From Zygnema cylindricum (lineage: Eukaryota > Streptophyta > Zygnematophyceae > Zygnematales > Zygnemataceae), in NCBI GenBank assembly GCA_037447655.1, contig JBBHKE010000402.1, positions 155,126-219,125 of the forward strand: a DNA stretch of 64,000 nt, written 5' to 3'. Under the pieces are notes generated by a model that worked only from the letters and a program-made list of their open reading frames with translations, was not told where the DNA came from and searched no databases. Positions 45,601 to 58,353 of the stretch are shown in pieces. The position numbers and the translations under genes were made by a program. The stretch's first letter is position 1. Each line of letters begins with the position of its first letter.

Positions 45601-47185
45601 TTACTGAACTTTTCAGATCGACATCCGGAAGTTTCCGTATTTATCACACGGTGGGTCTAAATTTCCGGTCATTGCGCCTTCCACGACAGGGTCCACGTAG
45701 GGTGATCCCCTTCCTTCGTTCGGTGGGTCAAGTCCTTGGGTTTCAATACAATCCATGTCCTCTTCAGTTAGGGGTGGTAATAAATCAGCCGTAGCGGTGT
45801 TTTTTGCCGCAAAAAAAGTGGTAATATGGAAGGTAATAGGCCACCTATTGCAAATAATAGAGCTGACATTTTGGCCAAAAGATGATACAAAGCAAATAAT
45901 AGAGAAGCAAAAGTCAAGCTAACTGAAGGATGCGGAAAGACAGTGACATTGTTGGACCAAATGTCGGATATATATACCAAAAAAAAAACCCAATTGTGTG
46001 AAAAAGGGAGGGAAACCATTCCCCATACTTTTGGTCTTCAAAATTTTAATTTTAATATTTTGTGTGTCGTCAAGCTGTCCAAATATTTTAGACGATACAA
46101 AAAAGGCGGGAAGGTTTCAAATTTTTCGTCAGTTTTGAGAGGGGGTATGCACGTGGTAAGCAACTGACGGTTTTCATGAAAGAGCCATGGTAACTGCCTG
46201 CTTGCAATTGTACCTACGGATCAGCTTTCGAATGGCGACGGGTATGACAGGCTCTTGGTGTCACGTCGTGTTGGAGTCGTAATGTTTGCGTGGATATAAA
46301 ATTGTCCATGTGTAAATTTGGGCGACCAATCACGAAACGCTTTAGACGAGGTGGTTGGTGAGATTGTATAGTTGGGACCAATTTAGAATAGGAGTTTACT
46401 TTATACGTCATTACATTAACGCTAATACCGGTCACAAGTTTGGGAGAGAAACGGAAGTGCATCCATTTTAGAATTAACACACATTTTAGCATGAATTCAG
46501 GCTAATAAAACGAACGTCGCGACATTATTAGAGTAAAGATCCCTTACTACAGTACAATGTTGACGTAAAACGGAAAAGCGACGAACCGTTGAAACAACAA
46601 GCGTTGCGTAATCGATTACATTCGTAGAAATTACACCCTGTACAACTATATCAAAATTGTATACTTAATGGCGAATACCTGACGCCTAACTGTGGTGAAA
46701 TATTCCGACATGTACGTTGGAATGATTAACACTGTTACGTGACGGCGTACGATCTGAATTAAATTGTACGGCTACTTTTATTACTGTAAGCAGGTTTGCA
46801 ACCGATAGTTCATTATGATAAAGACCCAAATTAGTATTAGTAAACAATTAGAATGTATGTTTTTTTTTTAAAATCCAAAATTATTATATAGCGTACACCA
46901 CTGTAATTGGTTGTATACGCTAAAGAAACTTAAACGCTAATAATGATTGGCGGTGTAGGTAGTAAACTGCCGTTGACGCCGTTGTGTTTTTGAAGTTGCA
47001 TGCTCTCGAAGAGGAAGAGAGAGAAGGACAGGGCTGCCTGTGAGTAAACGACAGTTATTATGATAAAAATTTTATATTTGGCATGAGTTAAACCTGCGTA
47101 TATGTACAATGCCTATTAACCTCCAACAAGATTGTTCTTAACAAGTTGATGTAGATTTTCCGTTGCGTACGTGAGGTGTGATAAT
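45601..47185. other. Intergenic, no gene recognised
   Basis: AT-rich non-coding DNA. Reading frames here are short and without family features. A possible MITE end (CGCTAATAATGATTGGCGGTG) lies near 46940-46962 without a clear partner. Confidence 0.4.
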
Positions 47186-47510
47186 AATTTAAGGGAATTG
47201 CTAATCGTAGAGACGATTTTTGCTGCGCGCAGGTAGTTGTCAGAAATTGTACATTTGAAGTACATTTTTGTACAAGCTACGTACCTTTAAGTTCACATTT
47301 GACGGTCAACCCGTCGAACAAATTTGATTGGCGAAATATTGTAACGGCATTTAAAAAAGTGTCGCGCTTGCGAACGTCGACCGTCATAAAAAGAAAACAA
47401 TTCACACGGCCGACGCAGGTTTACTTTAACAAAACTGCGGCAGCCACATATAAATAAACTGGTTGCGCAGGTAGCTCCTCTGTGAGAGCACACACCAACA
47501 TTTGACTTAG

Positions 47511-47825
47511 CCGCAAAAATGCAATTTAATCGCGATCCGTTACATTGAACTTGGACACAAATTAAATGACGACTTATAACATGTATAAACTCGCACGAAA
47601 CGAAACAAACTTCGTACAAAATATAAAAGCGTTCCCGCGTATAAATATCGATGAAACTAAAATGACGTGTCATCACGCGCGACCAAATTTTTTATACGCG
47701 GGTACGCTTTTATATTTTGTACGAAGTTTATTTTGTTTCGTGCGAGTTTATATATGTTGTACGTCGTCGTTTAATTTGTGTCCAAGTTCAGTGTAACGGA
47801 TCGCGATTAAATTGCATTTTTGCGG
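47511..47825. mobile_element. Fold-back (palindromic) element
   Basis: Arms 47511-47646 and 47690-47825 (about 136 bp each) are near-perfect reverse complements around a 43-nt loop; a third partial copy lies at 48684-48760. Typical of a fold-back MITE, non-coding. Confidence 0.7.
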
Positions 47826-48484
47826 CTAAGGGTAACCTTCGATCAAGCGTTCCCAGTAATCGTACGGACACGTTTACTGGCAGTAATATTTGTAACACCC
47901 TTCCATCAGGTCGTGCCAGTGAATGAGGTGTTAGATTGCGATTGGTACCACGTAGGACCTGTTGAGCCGCCCGGGAATAATCATCATTTCCAACATGTAC
48001 ACTCAACTGTACGTCTTATTCCCCGGACGTGTACAAGCACAAAAAGTAGAGTAGGCGCCATGAGATCTGTACGGTTTTGATACGGATCCAGTAAAAACGA
48101 TGTACCTTTCACATCCGACGCCATGGCTTTGTCCTTTTATTCCTGAGATCCACTGGGACATGCCACGTGTCAATCTGTCGACTTTTTTGGCATAAGTTGC
48201 CAAAAGAGCCATTTCGGGATGCCGGCGCTCATGCTGCCCGTCCGCTCGTGTTTCTCATTCCAAGTCGTCCGTTCGATTCCGGCGGCGCGCAGAATGTTAT
48301 TTTGCGTCCGTTGTACTTTTGTGTCCGCCGTCCTTTTCCAGTTCCATGTTCACCAGTTTTTTAGTAAAATTACGTACGTTGCTGTAAAAGTTTTGTTCAG
48401 TTAACCGGCCAACTTTATATGCTGCGCTATCCGTAATAAATTGTAGTTAAGTGGTAACGGAACAGATTTTTATACGTGGCATGC

Positions 48485-48680
48485 CACGCTATATAAAATC
48501 AATAAAATAATACAGTATGTTATAAAGTACTATTGTATGCATACTATATATTTTTTAAGTTATCGCCGATATGGAATTTGTTGGTCACAGACCGATATAT
48601 CGGAATCTCTAACCGTTCAATAACCGATAACTATCGGTATCGGTGTTATCGCGATAAGTTTTTTACCGATACACAACACT
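48485..48680. repeat. CGATA-rich dispersed repeat, copy 2, uninterrupted
   Basis: Inverted match to 39045-39221 / 40277-40320. Shows the continuous sequence TATAAAGTAC at 48521-48530 where solo LTR H is inserted in copy 1. Confidence 0.65.
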
Positions 48681-49034
48681 AATATGTTGTACGTCGTCGT
48701 TTAATTTGTGTCCAAGTTCAGTGGAACGGATCGCGATTAAATTGCATTTTTGCGGCTAAGTCAAATGTCGGTGTGCGCTCTCACAGTGGAGTTACCTGCG
48801 CGCAGCCATTTTATTTATATGTGGCTGCCGAAATTTTGTTACAGTAAACCTGCGTCGGCCGTGTGAATTGTTTTTTTTTTATGACGGTCAATGTTCGCAA
48901 GCGCGACACTTTTTTAACTGCCGTTACAATATTTCGCTAGTCAAATTTGTTCGACGGGTTGACCGTCAAATCTGAACTTAAAGGTACGTAGCTTGTACAA
49001 AATTGTACTTCAAATGTACAATTTCTGACAACTA

Positions 49035-49573
49035 CACCGCGCATCGTTATTAGTGTCAAAGTTTAATTAGTGTGTAAGTAAATATACCGTCATTGACGCT
49101 AATTAAGAATTTGAAAATAAAAAAAAAATAGGTTTATTCTAATTTCAGTGTTCACGCTAATTTGGAACAGCAAAAATGGAAAATTTTCTGTACGATTATA
49201 TACATTATTATATGTATCCGTACAAAATATAAAAAATCGTACACCGTAGTGAAATTTAAATATCCGTACATGTCAGACTTATTTACATGTCAGACCAATC
49301 CCGTTTTTTTAGCGCACGTTCCTATGCGAACGCGTCCGATTTAATTCATTTTTTGTAAAATTTTCAACTAAAAAGGTACATTTATGTACGGTCTGACATC
49401 GACCGTACACCACACTATTTACATATTAATGTACTTTCGTTCTGTACGCTAATTTGTACGGAACCTCAATTAACGTCAAGGAAAAATTAAAATCACGTAT
49501 ACTATTTTTGGAAAAAAATCAAAATTTTAAGAACCCAAATTAGTGACCGTGACACTAATAACGATGCGCGGTG
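49035..49573. mobile_element. MITE with 24-bp terminal inverted repeats and TA duplication
   Basis: Perfect 24-bp inverted ends (49035-49058, CACCGCGCATCGTTATTAG...; 49550-49573). TA on both sides (49033-49034, 49574-49575). The inverted copy of the flanking DNA at 47230-47240 is continuous across a single TA, proving the insertion. Length 539 bp, no coding. TA duplication suggests Tc1/mariner (Stowaway-like). Confidence 0.88.
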
Positions 49574-49867
49574 TACCTGCGCGCTCTCTGCGATTAGCAA
49601 TTCCTAATTTAAATACATATTTATTTTAACCATAACGAACAGCGTACAAACTGCGGCACATGTTCAATTCAATTTTTTTTAACAGGTTTCCGTAAAATTT
49701 CAGTTTCAGTTTACAGTACACGTTTTTTTACGATTTTTTCAAAAGTCACGAATTATACGTTTCAATCGCAAAAAAGGAAAAAATCGCGCGATTTGAACAA
49801 CTATGTATAGCACTATAGAAAGCAAAAAATACGCATACAGTAAGGACAAACCGCCGTATAGCACTTT

Positions 49868-50205
49868 ACAAAGCCGTTTGTATCATAGTTCAAAAGTAGG
49901 TGAAAGTAGGCCCATACAATATGCCTATTGTTTGCAAAACATACAATATGACCTTAAGACCCATATTGTATTCGGACCTATTCGGACCAATTAAAACATT
50001 CCGACCAAAAATTGGACCAATTAAAACATTCGGACCAAAATATTTAATTACACCGTCAGATTTAGGTGATCGGACGGTCGCTGATCAAAGTAACGATCTG
50101 AGAAAATCACATGAAAAGCCCATAACACAACTTACGATAAAGGCGCCGACCAAAGGCCTACCATAAAAACGCCTACTTTTGAACTATGGTTTGTATAATG
50201 AGTGT
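49868..50205. repeat. Inverted-repeat-flanked segment with internal tandem duplication
   Basis: About 35-bp inverted repeats (49868-49903, 50170-50205, core TAGTTCAAAAGTAGG) enclose AT-rich DNA with a 39-bp tandem duplication at 49985-50043. Possible MITE, no target duplication determined. Confidence 0.45.
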
Positions 50206-50621
50206 AAACCACAAATAGTGTTTCTACCTATTATCGCACGTTTGAACTAGGCGTTGAAAGTACAGAACTGTACTGTACTGTATTGTTGAATTTCAAAGTG
50301 GTTAGACGAAACTACACTTGTTTTTGGCGCCTTTCAAATGGCAACGTTGTGTTAACTACACTAACCAAACTGCAGGAAACAAAATATAAAGATGTAATGA
50401 GAAGACAATTTGCTTACACCTTTTACGAATTTTGAAGAAAAACCTGAAGAAGACAACTTCTTGAAACCTTTACATGTGAAAATATCTATAAAAACCTACC
50501 TTGGTAAAATTTGAGACATGATTATGAAATATTGATGAAGAAAATTTGAAAAGCATTTTGTAAAATATAAATAATTTTTGAAATAGCTGAGGATCTGTGA
50601 TCTTCTTATATGATTTTCGGA

Positions 50622-50830
50622 ATTCTTAGGTCTAAGATACTAGGTTGTCGGTTATAAGTATTAGGTCTTAGGGTTTTAGGTATTAGGTATATCTTGGGTC
50701 TTTGGTATTAGATGTTAGGTCTTAAGTTTTAGGTTTTAGGTGTTTAGGTTATGGATGTTAAGCTGGAAGTTTTATGTGTTTATTAGGTATCAGGTCTTAG
50801 GTTTCAGGTTTAGGTTTTAGTTATTAGGTC
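50622..50830 (+). repeat. Degenerate TTAGGT-rich tract
   Basis: Many irregular copies of TTAGGT, TTTTAGGT and CTTAGG, reminiscent of decayed plant telomere repeat (TTTAGGG) but never in clean arrays. Confidence 0.5.
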
Positions 50831-51474
50831 TCCGTACAAGTCAAGTTAATTCAATACCTAGATTGGTTGTGTTCGTTTTCTTTCCCTCTTTTTTTCTTCA
50901 CTAACGATGTCAACTTTAAGACTTCTTTAGAGCAAAACAAAATTCCTTTTTCTTCTCACTTGCGCATCGCTGCCGCTTTGACGCAATTACAAACTGGGGA
51001 ATTTGTCCATTTACTAGATTACTATAAAATTGCAAATTTTCCTTTGCAGATGAAAGAAACTGTTATAACTAGTGCATACCGAGAGTCGATAAAATTAAGT
51101 GCCGGCTCTTGAGTTTGCAGGCGAGAGAAAGAACAAGCTGTCTACGCCGTTTTAGGTTTTCTTAATAGCGAACTAGCCGCCGTTTCCGCCACAACAATTC
51201 GTTTTTTATTCGTTTTTTTAGCTCCGAAGCGCAGCTTGCCGCTGCCTATCATGGATTGATGCCAAAACAAGTATTTATGGGAATTCCACATTAGTTGCCT
51301 TTTATTTCCCCTCCACTTTGAACTTTCCATTAACCTTTTTTCAGAGGATCATTTTTACATCTTTTTGGTATTTTTTTACGGTTTTCTCCAGTTTTATCCC
51401 CGCTTTCACATCCCCCTCCCAGGTCCTCGCATTCTATTTCTATATTTGACTCTGCACATTTCTGTACTTGCCTT

Positions 51475-51665
51475 TCTCTCATTTCCACATTTCCCACAAT
51501 TTCCGCAAATTTCCACATTTTCACACTTCTCACATTTCCCACAATTTCAACATTTTCACGTTTCCCGCAATTCCCGCAATTTCCACAATTTCCACAATTT
51601 CACATTTCCCACAATTTCCACATTTCCACATTTCCACATTTTCCTCATTTCCCCCAATTTCCGTG
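51475..51665 (+). repeat. TTTCCACAA-type tandem repeat upstream of the O-FucT start
   Basis: About 20 irregular copies of a 9-12 bp unit (TTTCCACAA, TTTCCCACAA, TTTCCGCAA) ending 50 bp before the ATG at 51717. Probably in the promoter or 5' leader of the gene. Confidence 0.75.
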
Positions 51666-51716
51666 ACGTCAATTTTTTGACACCTTCTCGTCCCATTTTT
51701 AAGTTAACAGTGGAAT

Positions 51717-54700
51717 ATGCTTCAGTCCCCTTTTTCTGGATTGTTGTCAGACAAAAGCCCTAATACCCCCTTCACTTTCAGTCACCACAGGCCTATCAAA
51801 GATCCATGTTCACTGTCAAACGGAAACGGAACAGTCAACGGAACAGGCAGCGGAAAATCCAACGGAACAGTCAACGGAACGGGCATCATGGATCGTCGGC
51901 CTCTTCGGAGGTCACTACGGGACAAAATGGGATACGCGAGGATTTTGTTTCGAGCTTTTAGTGGCATTGGTAGTCGAGATGGAAGTGAAAATAAACGAAA
52001 CTCGAGAGTTTTCAGTTGTTTTTTGTTATGCACATTGGTAATAGTTTTTTTGACGTTGAGATTTGTAACGTCGTTGATCTTCGGTTTTCTCTCCGAACAT
52101 GCTATACAGGTAAATTTGAGGATGTTAAGTTTGGTTACGTATTGTAAATTGTTGTTCGAATATCGTGTTTGAAAATCTTGTCTACAAGACTTGTCTGGAA
52201 ATATTGTTTGAAAATCAAACAAACAGCCGTAGGAAAAAGAAACTGGCTAGAAATGATTATTCGTGAATTCCTTACTAACTTCTTCATAAACTCAGGATTG
52301 ATTCAGTTTGACCTACTTTGACCAGTCTCTAAGTGGATTGGACAGCTTTACTATGTTATTGTTGATTTGTTGTATGGTTCTTCTTCCAACAGTTGTAAAT
52401 TGTGGTGTGACTCTTTATTATTTTGCAAAATCGCTTCTTTGTAATGTTCTTTTTGCAATAATTGTTTACAGTTGGATACTTGTAATTTTTTTGCTAGTAG
52501 AGTTTGAGTTCCCTCTGTACATTGTTTTGTAGGTTAGTACTGTTTACGGTTTTTTAGGGTTTTCTTTTGTGTTGTTTGTCAATTTAGGTGAAATTCTTCA
52601 TGTTAAAAACTAATAATAGAAACATTTTCTTATTGTTGTCGATTCAAAACCATTGAAATCTTTATTACCTCCGTCCTTCCGTCCCTCCCTCCCTCCCTCC
52701 CCCCTCCTACCTGCCTTCCTCCCCCCTCCCTATCCTCTCTCCCTCCACAGAAATGCAAGTTTGGCAGAAAAAGGCATTTGTGGCATATATGGACCCTGTC
52801 TGAACCCTGAAAAAGTGTCAAAAGTTTCACAATTAAAACTTTGGGTCTAAATCAAATTACAAAGGTCGGTTCTCTGCGATTCTTTGAAAAAATTTAAATC
52901 TTTTGACATCGGTAACTCTTATTTTTCTCACAATCTTTTTTTTCTCTCTTTTTTGAGTGGTTGACAGGCGGTGGACCAATTCTGGGAGGAGTCAAAAGAG
53001 GATGATATGAAGGAAAAACTAGAAAATGGGGACTTATCCCACTTAAATTTGCAAGTTTCGGTAACGGAACATAATAAGGCAGTTACTGACGAAGGTCAAA
53101 ATTGGGAGATCCCTCTTAAAATACAGTCAGGTATGTCCGGCAGTCTTCGGAAGAAAAACCCTAAAAAACCCTTAAGATGCAGTGAGGTATGTCCAGCGGC
53201 CTTTGGAGGAAAAAAACCGAAAAAACCCTAAAAATGCAGTCAGGTAGGTCAGCGGCCATTGGGGGGCAGGGAGGGCCTTTTGGGGACAGGGAGGGAGGAC
53301 CTTTGGGGGGCAGGGAGAAGCATTTTTTTTTTTATCAGGGAAGTCATTCTTTATGATGGATTTTCTGGAGAATTGTTTTGCTGTTTGTGTGCTGAGGAAC
53401 TTCTGTGGAGTTTTTTATTTGAGAAAGGTACAGTGATATACCCTGTTTCGTTATTAGCGTTGATGTTTTTTTTTCACCTGTCAACTCATATTTCTCCGTG
53501 CATCCTTTTCGGATTAGTTAATCCAATAGTTTCGACGGAAAGGAAAGAAAAGACAAATGAATTTTGGACTGGTGTGCACAGAGAAAAGCTGTTTTTAAGT
53601 GTGAAAAAAAATCAACACTGTTTTCAACGATATTAGCCATATACGATGTATCGCTTTAGTGTGATGTTAAAAAAATAATATAAAAAACTTTAGTGTGGTC
53701 GGTTCACTGCCACGATCATCATGTCTATAGTCCACAATGGTTGTCTACAAAGTTTTTAAAATCGAGCGAGCGAGTTAATCGCACATTAGATCCTCGTAGT
53801 TTGTATGAAACCGAGTATCATAGTTTCACCGGAAAAACCCTTCCCATACCTTCACATGCACTGTTCGAGAATAGTGTGGTTTAGACCAAGTGGCATGAAT
53901 ATGTCAGAAGTCAGGGTTTTGTAAGGTGTTGCAGGGTTTTGTAGGGTTATGGGGAGGGTGGTCTTTAGGTCCTCTCAAGTTTGGGATGCAGGAAGAGCAC
54001 CTTATCTAGAAGGCTTGATGGGAGAGGAGGAGCAGGAGAGTCAAATGGAGAGGAGATAAAGAAGGAAGAGTCAAAGGAGGACCTAAAAGGGGAGTCAACG
54101 GAGGAAGAGTTAAAGAAGGTTGAGGCCAAGGAGGAGGAGGAGGAGGAGGAAACAGCAAGTTGGGAGTCGGAAGGTCAACGGTCTTTGAGGAAGGTTTGTA
54201 CTTTGGTTTTTTTTTTTTTTTTCTAGTTTTGAATTGATACGTTCAAGAAGAGAATATTAACATTTGCCAAGAAGTTACGTACACAGACAGAGAGAGAGAG
54301 GGGGGAGAGGGAGTGAGGGAGAGAGGGAGGGAGTGAGGGAGAGAGGGAGGGAGTGAGGGAGAGAGGGAGAGAGGGAGAGAGAGAGAGAGAGGGATAGTCT
54401 TTTTCCACTTTCTCATCCATCTCTTTTTCCACTTTCTCATCCATTTCTTTTTCCACTTTCTCCTCCATCTCTTTTTCCACTTTCTCCTCCATCTCTTTTT
54501 CCACTTTCTCCCTCCATCTCTTTTTTCCACTTTCTCCTCCATCTCTTTTTCCACTTTCTCCCTCCATCTCTTTTTCCACTTTCTCCTCCATCTTTTTTTC
54601 CACATTCTCCTCTATCTCTTTTTCCACTTTCTCCTCTTTTCCCACATTTTCCTCCATCGCTTTTTCCACTTTCTCCCTCCATCTCTTTTACCACTTTCTC

Positions 54701-57700
54701 CTCCGTCTCTTTTTCCACTTTCTCCTCCATCTCTTTTTCCACTTTCTCCTCTTTTCCCACATTTTCCTCCATCGCTTTTTCCACTTTCTCCCTCCATCTC
54801 TTTTACCACTTTCTCCTCCGTCTCTTTTTCCACTTTCTCCTCCGTCTCTTTTTCCACTTTCTCCTCCATCTCTTTTTCCACTTTCTCCTTCATCTCTTTT
54901 TCCACATTCTCCTCTATCTCTTTTTCCACTTTCTCCTCCATCTCTTTTTCCACTTTCTCCCTCCATCTCTTTTTCCACTTTCTCCCTCCATCTCTTTTTA
55001 GCTTCCCACTCAGCCATCCTTTTTCTCCCTCGTTGTCCTTTCTCTTCTCTCCCCTTCTCCCCTTTAGACCATCTTTCTTGCGTCTCTCTATGCCCTGTCG
55101 ATGTTTATTTTTAAATTTTTTATTTTTTATTGGCGATTTTTGTTTATTGCTAAAACTTTTGGGATTGTTCGGATTATTGTGATTGGGATTTTTCAGAATA
55201 CGGTCGTAAAAACAAATGGGATTTCTTTTCTAAAACAGATGGGAAAATTTGGGTTACAGGTACCAAAACCTCAGTGGTCTCTTTGGACAAGTCCTGTCAG
55301 TATTGGCTATGATAAATGTACAAACCGATTAAATAATCACGAACGTAAGTTTCTTCACTGCTGTTACTCTTATTTCTTTTTTTCTTTTATTACTCTTCAT
55401 TTTGTGTTTTTTTTTTACTGTTCCTATTACTCTTCTTTTACATTGAAGAGATTTGCCCTAATGTTGAGGGATCAAAGCAGTGCTTATAATTCCTTTATTT
55501 ATTTATTTATTTATTTTTCTTCTCAAAGGTATGTATGTGCTGCCCACCGTTGGGGTAAGAATTGAAGAAACGCCCAAAGTCGGGAAAAAATAGTACATTT
55601 TTAGGGCAAACCGTAGTTTAATTTTACCCAGGAACTGTACAAATTGTATGATTTAAAAAACCCTGAAAACATGATTTTACCCAGGAACGGTACAAATGGT
55701 ACAATTTACCCTGAAGACGAGGGTAAAACTTAGGTAGTTTTTTACTACCCTATCGGTTCTCTTACTGTATATACTGATTTCTTTATTTTTGGTCCTGAGA
55801 ATTTGTGGAAACAGCTCCGGCTTTGGAGGGTGAAAATGGTTACCTTATGGTTACAGCGAATGGGGGACTGAACCAGATGCGATCAGCTGTAATGTCTCCC
55901 TCTCCCTTTCCCTCTCCCTCTCTCTCTCCCTCTCTCTCCCTCTCCAGTCCCCGCCATTCTCCTCTCCTTTTCATTTTTTTTTTGTTCTTTTCTTTTTCCT
56001 CTTCAAAAATTCCATCTGAACTTAATACAGGAGTGTGGAGAGTCAATAAACCTCTCACCATAATAAGTTTGGATTTTTTCCGGAAGTTTTTCTGAAAGCT
56101 CGTTTTTTTTTTTTTTTGGGTTTTTTTCGTACTCATATTAAACTTATGGAGGAAAACTGTACAATTTTGCTGTTGTTATTGTGGATTTTCTTTATATCTT
56201 TTTGTCCCTTCAAGTTCATTTTTCGTTTCATGTCATTTGTACTTCTCTGCGGAGTGAAGAAAAAAAGTACTCTTTGTACAGTAATTAGTGTGGCTGTTTT
56301 TTGTAAGCTCGTCACTCTCCCTTTCTTTTGTCGTTTCTTTTTCTTTTTCTTTGTTTTCTCTGGTTTGGCAGATATGTGATCTGGTAAAAAAAAAAACTGT
56401 TAAGGTCATCGTTGCCCCTTTCCTTTTGTTCTTTCTCTTTTTTTTTCTTTCTTTTCCTTTTTTTTTTTGGGTTTTTTTTTGTTTGGCAGATATGTGATCC
56501 AGTAAAAAAAAACTGGTAAGCTCATTGTTGCCCCCTGTTGTTTTGTTTTTTCTCTTTTCTTTTCTTTTTCCTTTTTTTTTTTGTTTGGCAGATATGTGAT
56601 ATGGTGGCAATAGCTCGAATTCTAAACGTGACACTTGTCGTCCCGGGATTGGATCATACGTCCTTTTGGAACGACACAAGGTAAAAACCCAAAAAAAAAC
56701 TTTGAAAACCCTTAAAATAACCCAGAAAAACGTTTTATAAACCTTAAGATAACCCCCCAGAGAAAACTGGTTGAAAACTTTTAAATAACCTCTTGAAAAT
56801 CTTAAGATAACTCGAAAAAAAAACCGCTTGAGAACCTTAGAAAACCCAAATAAGGGCTCTCGTCCATCAGGCGTAACATGCCGTAATATTTTGATCACTT
56901 ATCCATCAGGGCTTGCCAGCAAGGCACCGATCGCCTACGTGCTTTATTGCGACTCGTACCACATAGGTTCCTGTTTAGACGCCGAGAATAGTCAAAGACT
57001 TTAAAAGCACAAAATCTGAACGTCGTATTTCTACGGACGGACAAAATTTTAAAATTTGTAGAAACGTATTAAATTTTAAGATCTGTACGCGCGTACTTTA
57101 TCACTGTACGAATTGCGCCATTATTTTTTAAATGCAAAAGTCCTTCCCGCGAAGGTCAATGGATGGCAAAAGGAGCGGAAGAGGATATCCTCCGGCAAAG
57201 ATTTTTTCGTCGGTTTCGGTGGATTTCAATCCACCCTGTCCGAACGCACATGGCCGTTGCCAATTGTTAGGTTGTCATCGCTCGCCCGCTGTGGGTCATA
57301 TTTTATAATTTCAAGTGTACCAATCGTACACGTCCAGTGTGTGGCTAGTGTCCTCCTTGAAAACACTTGAGGATACTAGTCAGACATTGGATAGAATGAG
57401 TGTTTGCTTCTAAAACACAAAATCGGACGGTCAAAGTTGTCGCCAAAAAATTTGGAGAATCTTGCCAAATCTCCAGTAAACATGTTTTATGAAAAAAAAA
57501 AAAAAACAGTACGGCTTTGGTACGAAAATGTACGGTTTTCAGTAAACAACCTCAATTTTCGCCTGATGGAGCCCCACCTTAAAACTCATGAAAACCTTTG
57601 AAAAGACACCTTTGAAAGAACTTGGAAAAACCCAAAAAAAAAACTCTCGAAAACCCCGTGAGATTAAACAATTAACTCTTGAAAACCGTAAAGCACCCCC

Positions 57701-58293
57701 AAAAACCTTCAAAAATACCGCAAAAATACCAGAAAAATTTGCCCTAGAAAGCCCTATAAAAATCTAAAAAAACTCTTGAAAGGCCTTAAGAAACTTCTGA
57801 TTGCCTGTGGAAAGGTTGAAAAGCCTTCTCAAAACTGAATCATATGTTTTAGAACTCTGTAAAACTTCTATCCTTCATTTTGGAACGTCTAAATGGTTTT
57901 GAAAAACTCTTTCAGTAATGTAATTTAAAATTCCAGAACATCCTCAAAAACCCGAAAGAAATTTATGATATAGGAGTTGAGTTTTAAGCTGTTTATATTT
58001 TTGAAAATTGAAATAGCAATTGATGTTGAATAGTTTTTTAACTTTTGGTGATTAGGGGAACTGGAGTATCCATATGACAGTTTTTGGGATGGAAAGATAA
58101 ATTTATAATTAACTCTCACTCCAATCATATTCAAATATTGGGTGGTTGATAATTTGACAACAACTGGTAACCTATATGACATAATGGACTGTTAGAAGTA
58201 GATTCCAAAAAAAAAAAAAAATGCAAAGATCGACTGATCTGATCCGATCGATCTGATGATCCTATCCTGGTCCGAAATCCTGAACTTAGTGTA

Positions 58294-58353
<60 letters not shown>

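Larger units (their letters stand above)
47191..49612. repeat. Large inverted repeat, arms about 390 bp
   Basis: Left arm 47191-47582, right arm 48684-49034 plus 49574-49612, in opposite orientation with high similarity over blocks such as GTGTCGCGCTTGCGAAC and GCAATTTAATCGCGATCCGT. The right arm is split by the MITE at 49035-49573. The interior holds the fold-back unit 47511-47825, a segment resembling 56880-57050, and the CGATA repeat copy 2. Confidence 0.75.

Noticed and set aside
45768-46019. Minus-strand hydrophobic frame, 83 codons
   Set aside because: No homology, low-complexity composition and no gene-like context.
54399-55000. CRISPR-like array
   Set aside because: Units are contiguous without unique spacers, and the DNA is eukaryotic; a minisatellite.
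54223-55017. Long antisense Lys/Glu frames in several phases
   Set aside because: Produced by the 24-bp minisatellite; all phases are open simultaneously.
57958-57994. Missing O-FucT exon read as [10 protein letters not shown]
   Set aside because: Stops after a few codons, has no usable flanking splice pair and lacks the rest of the motif.
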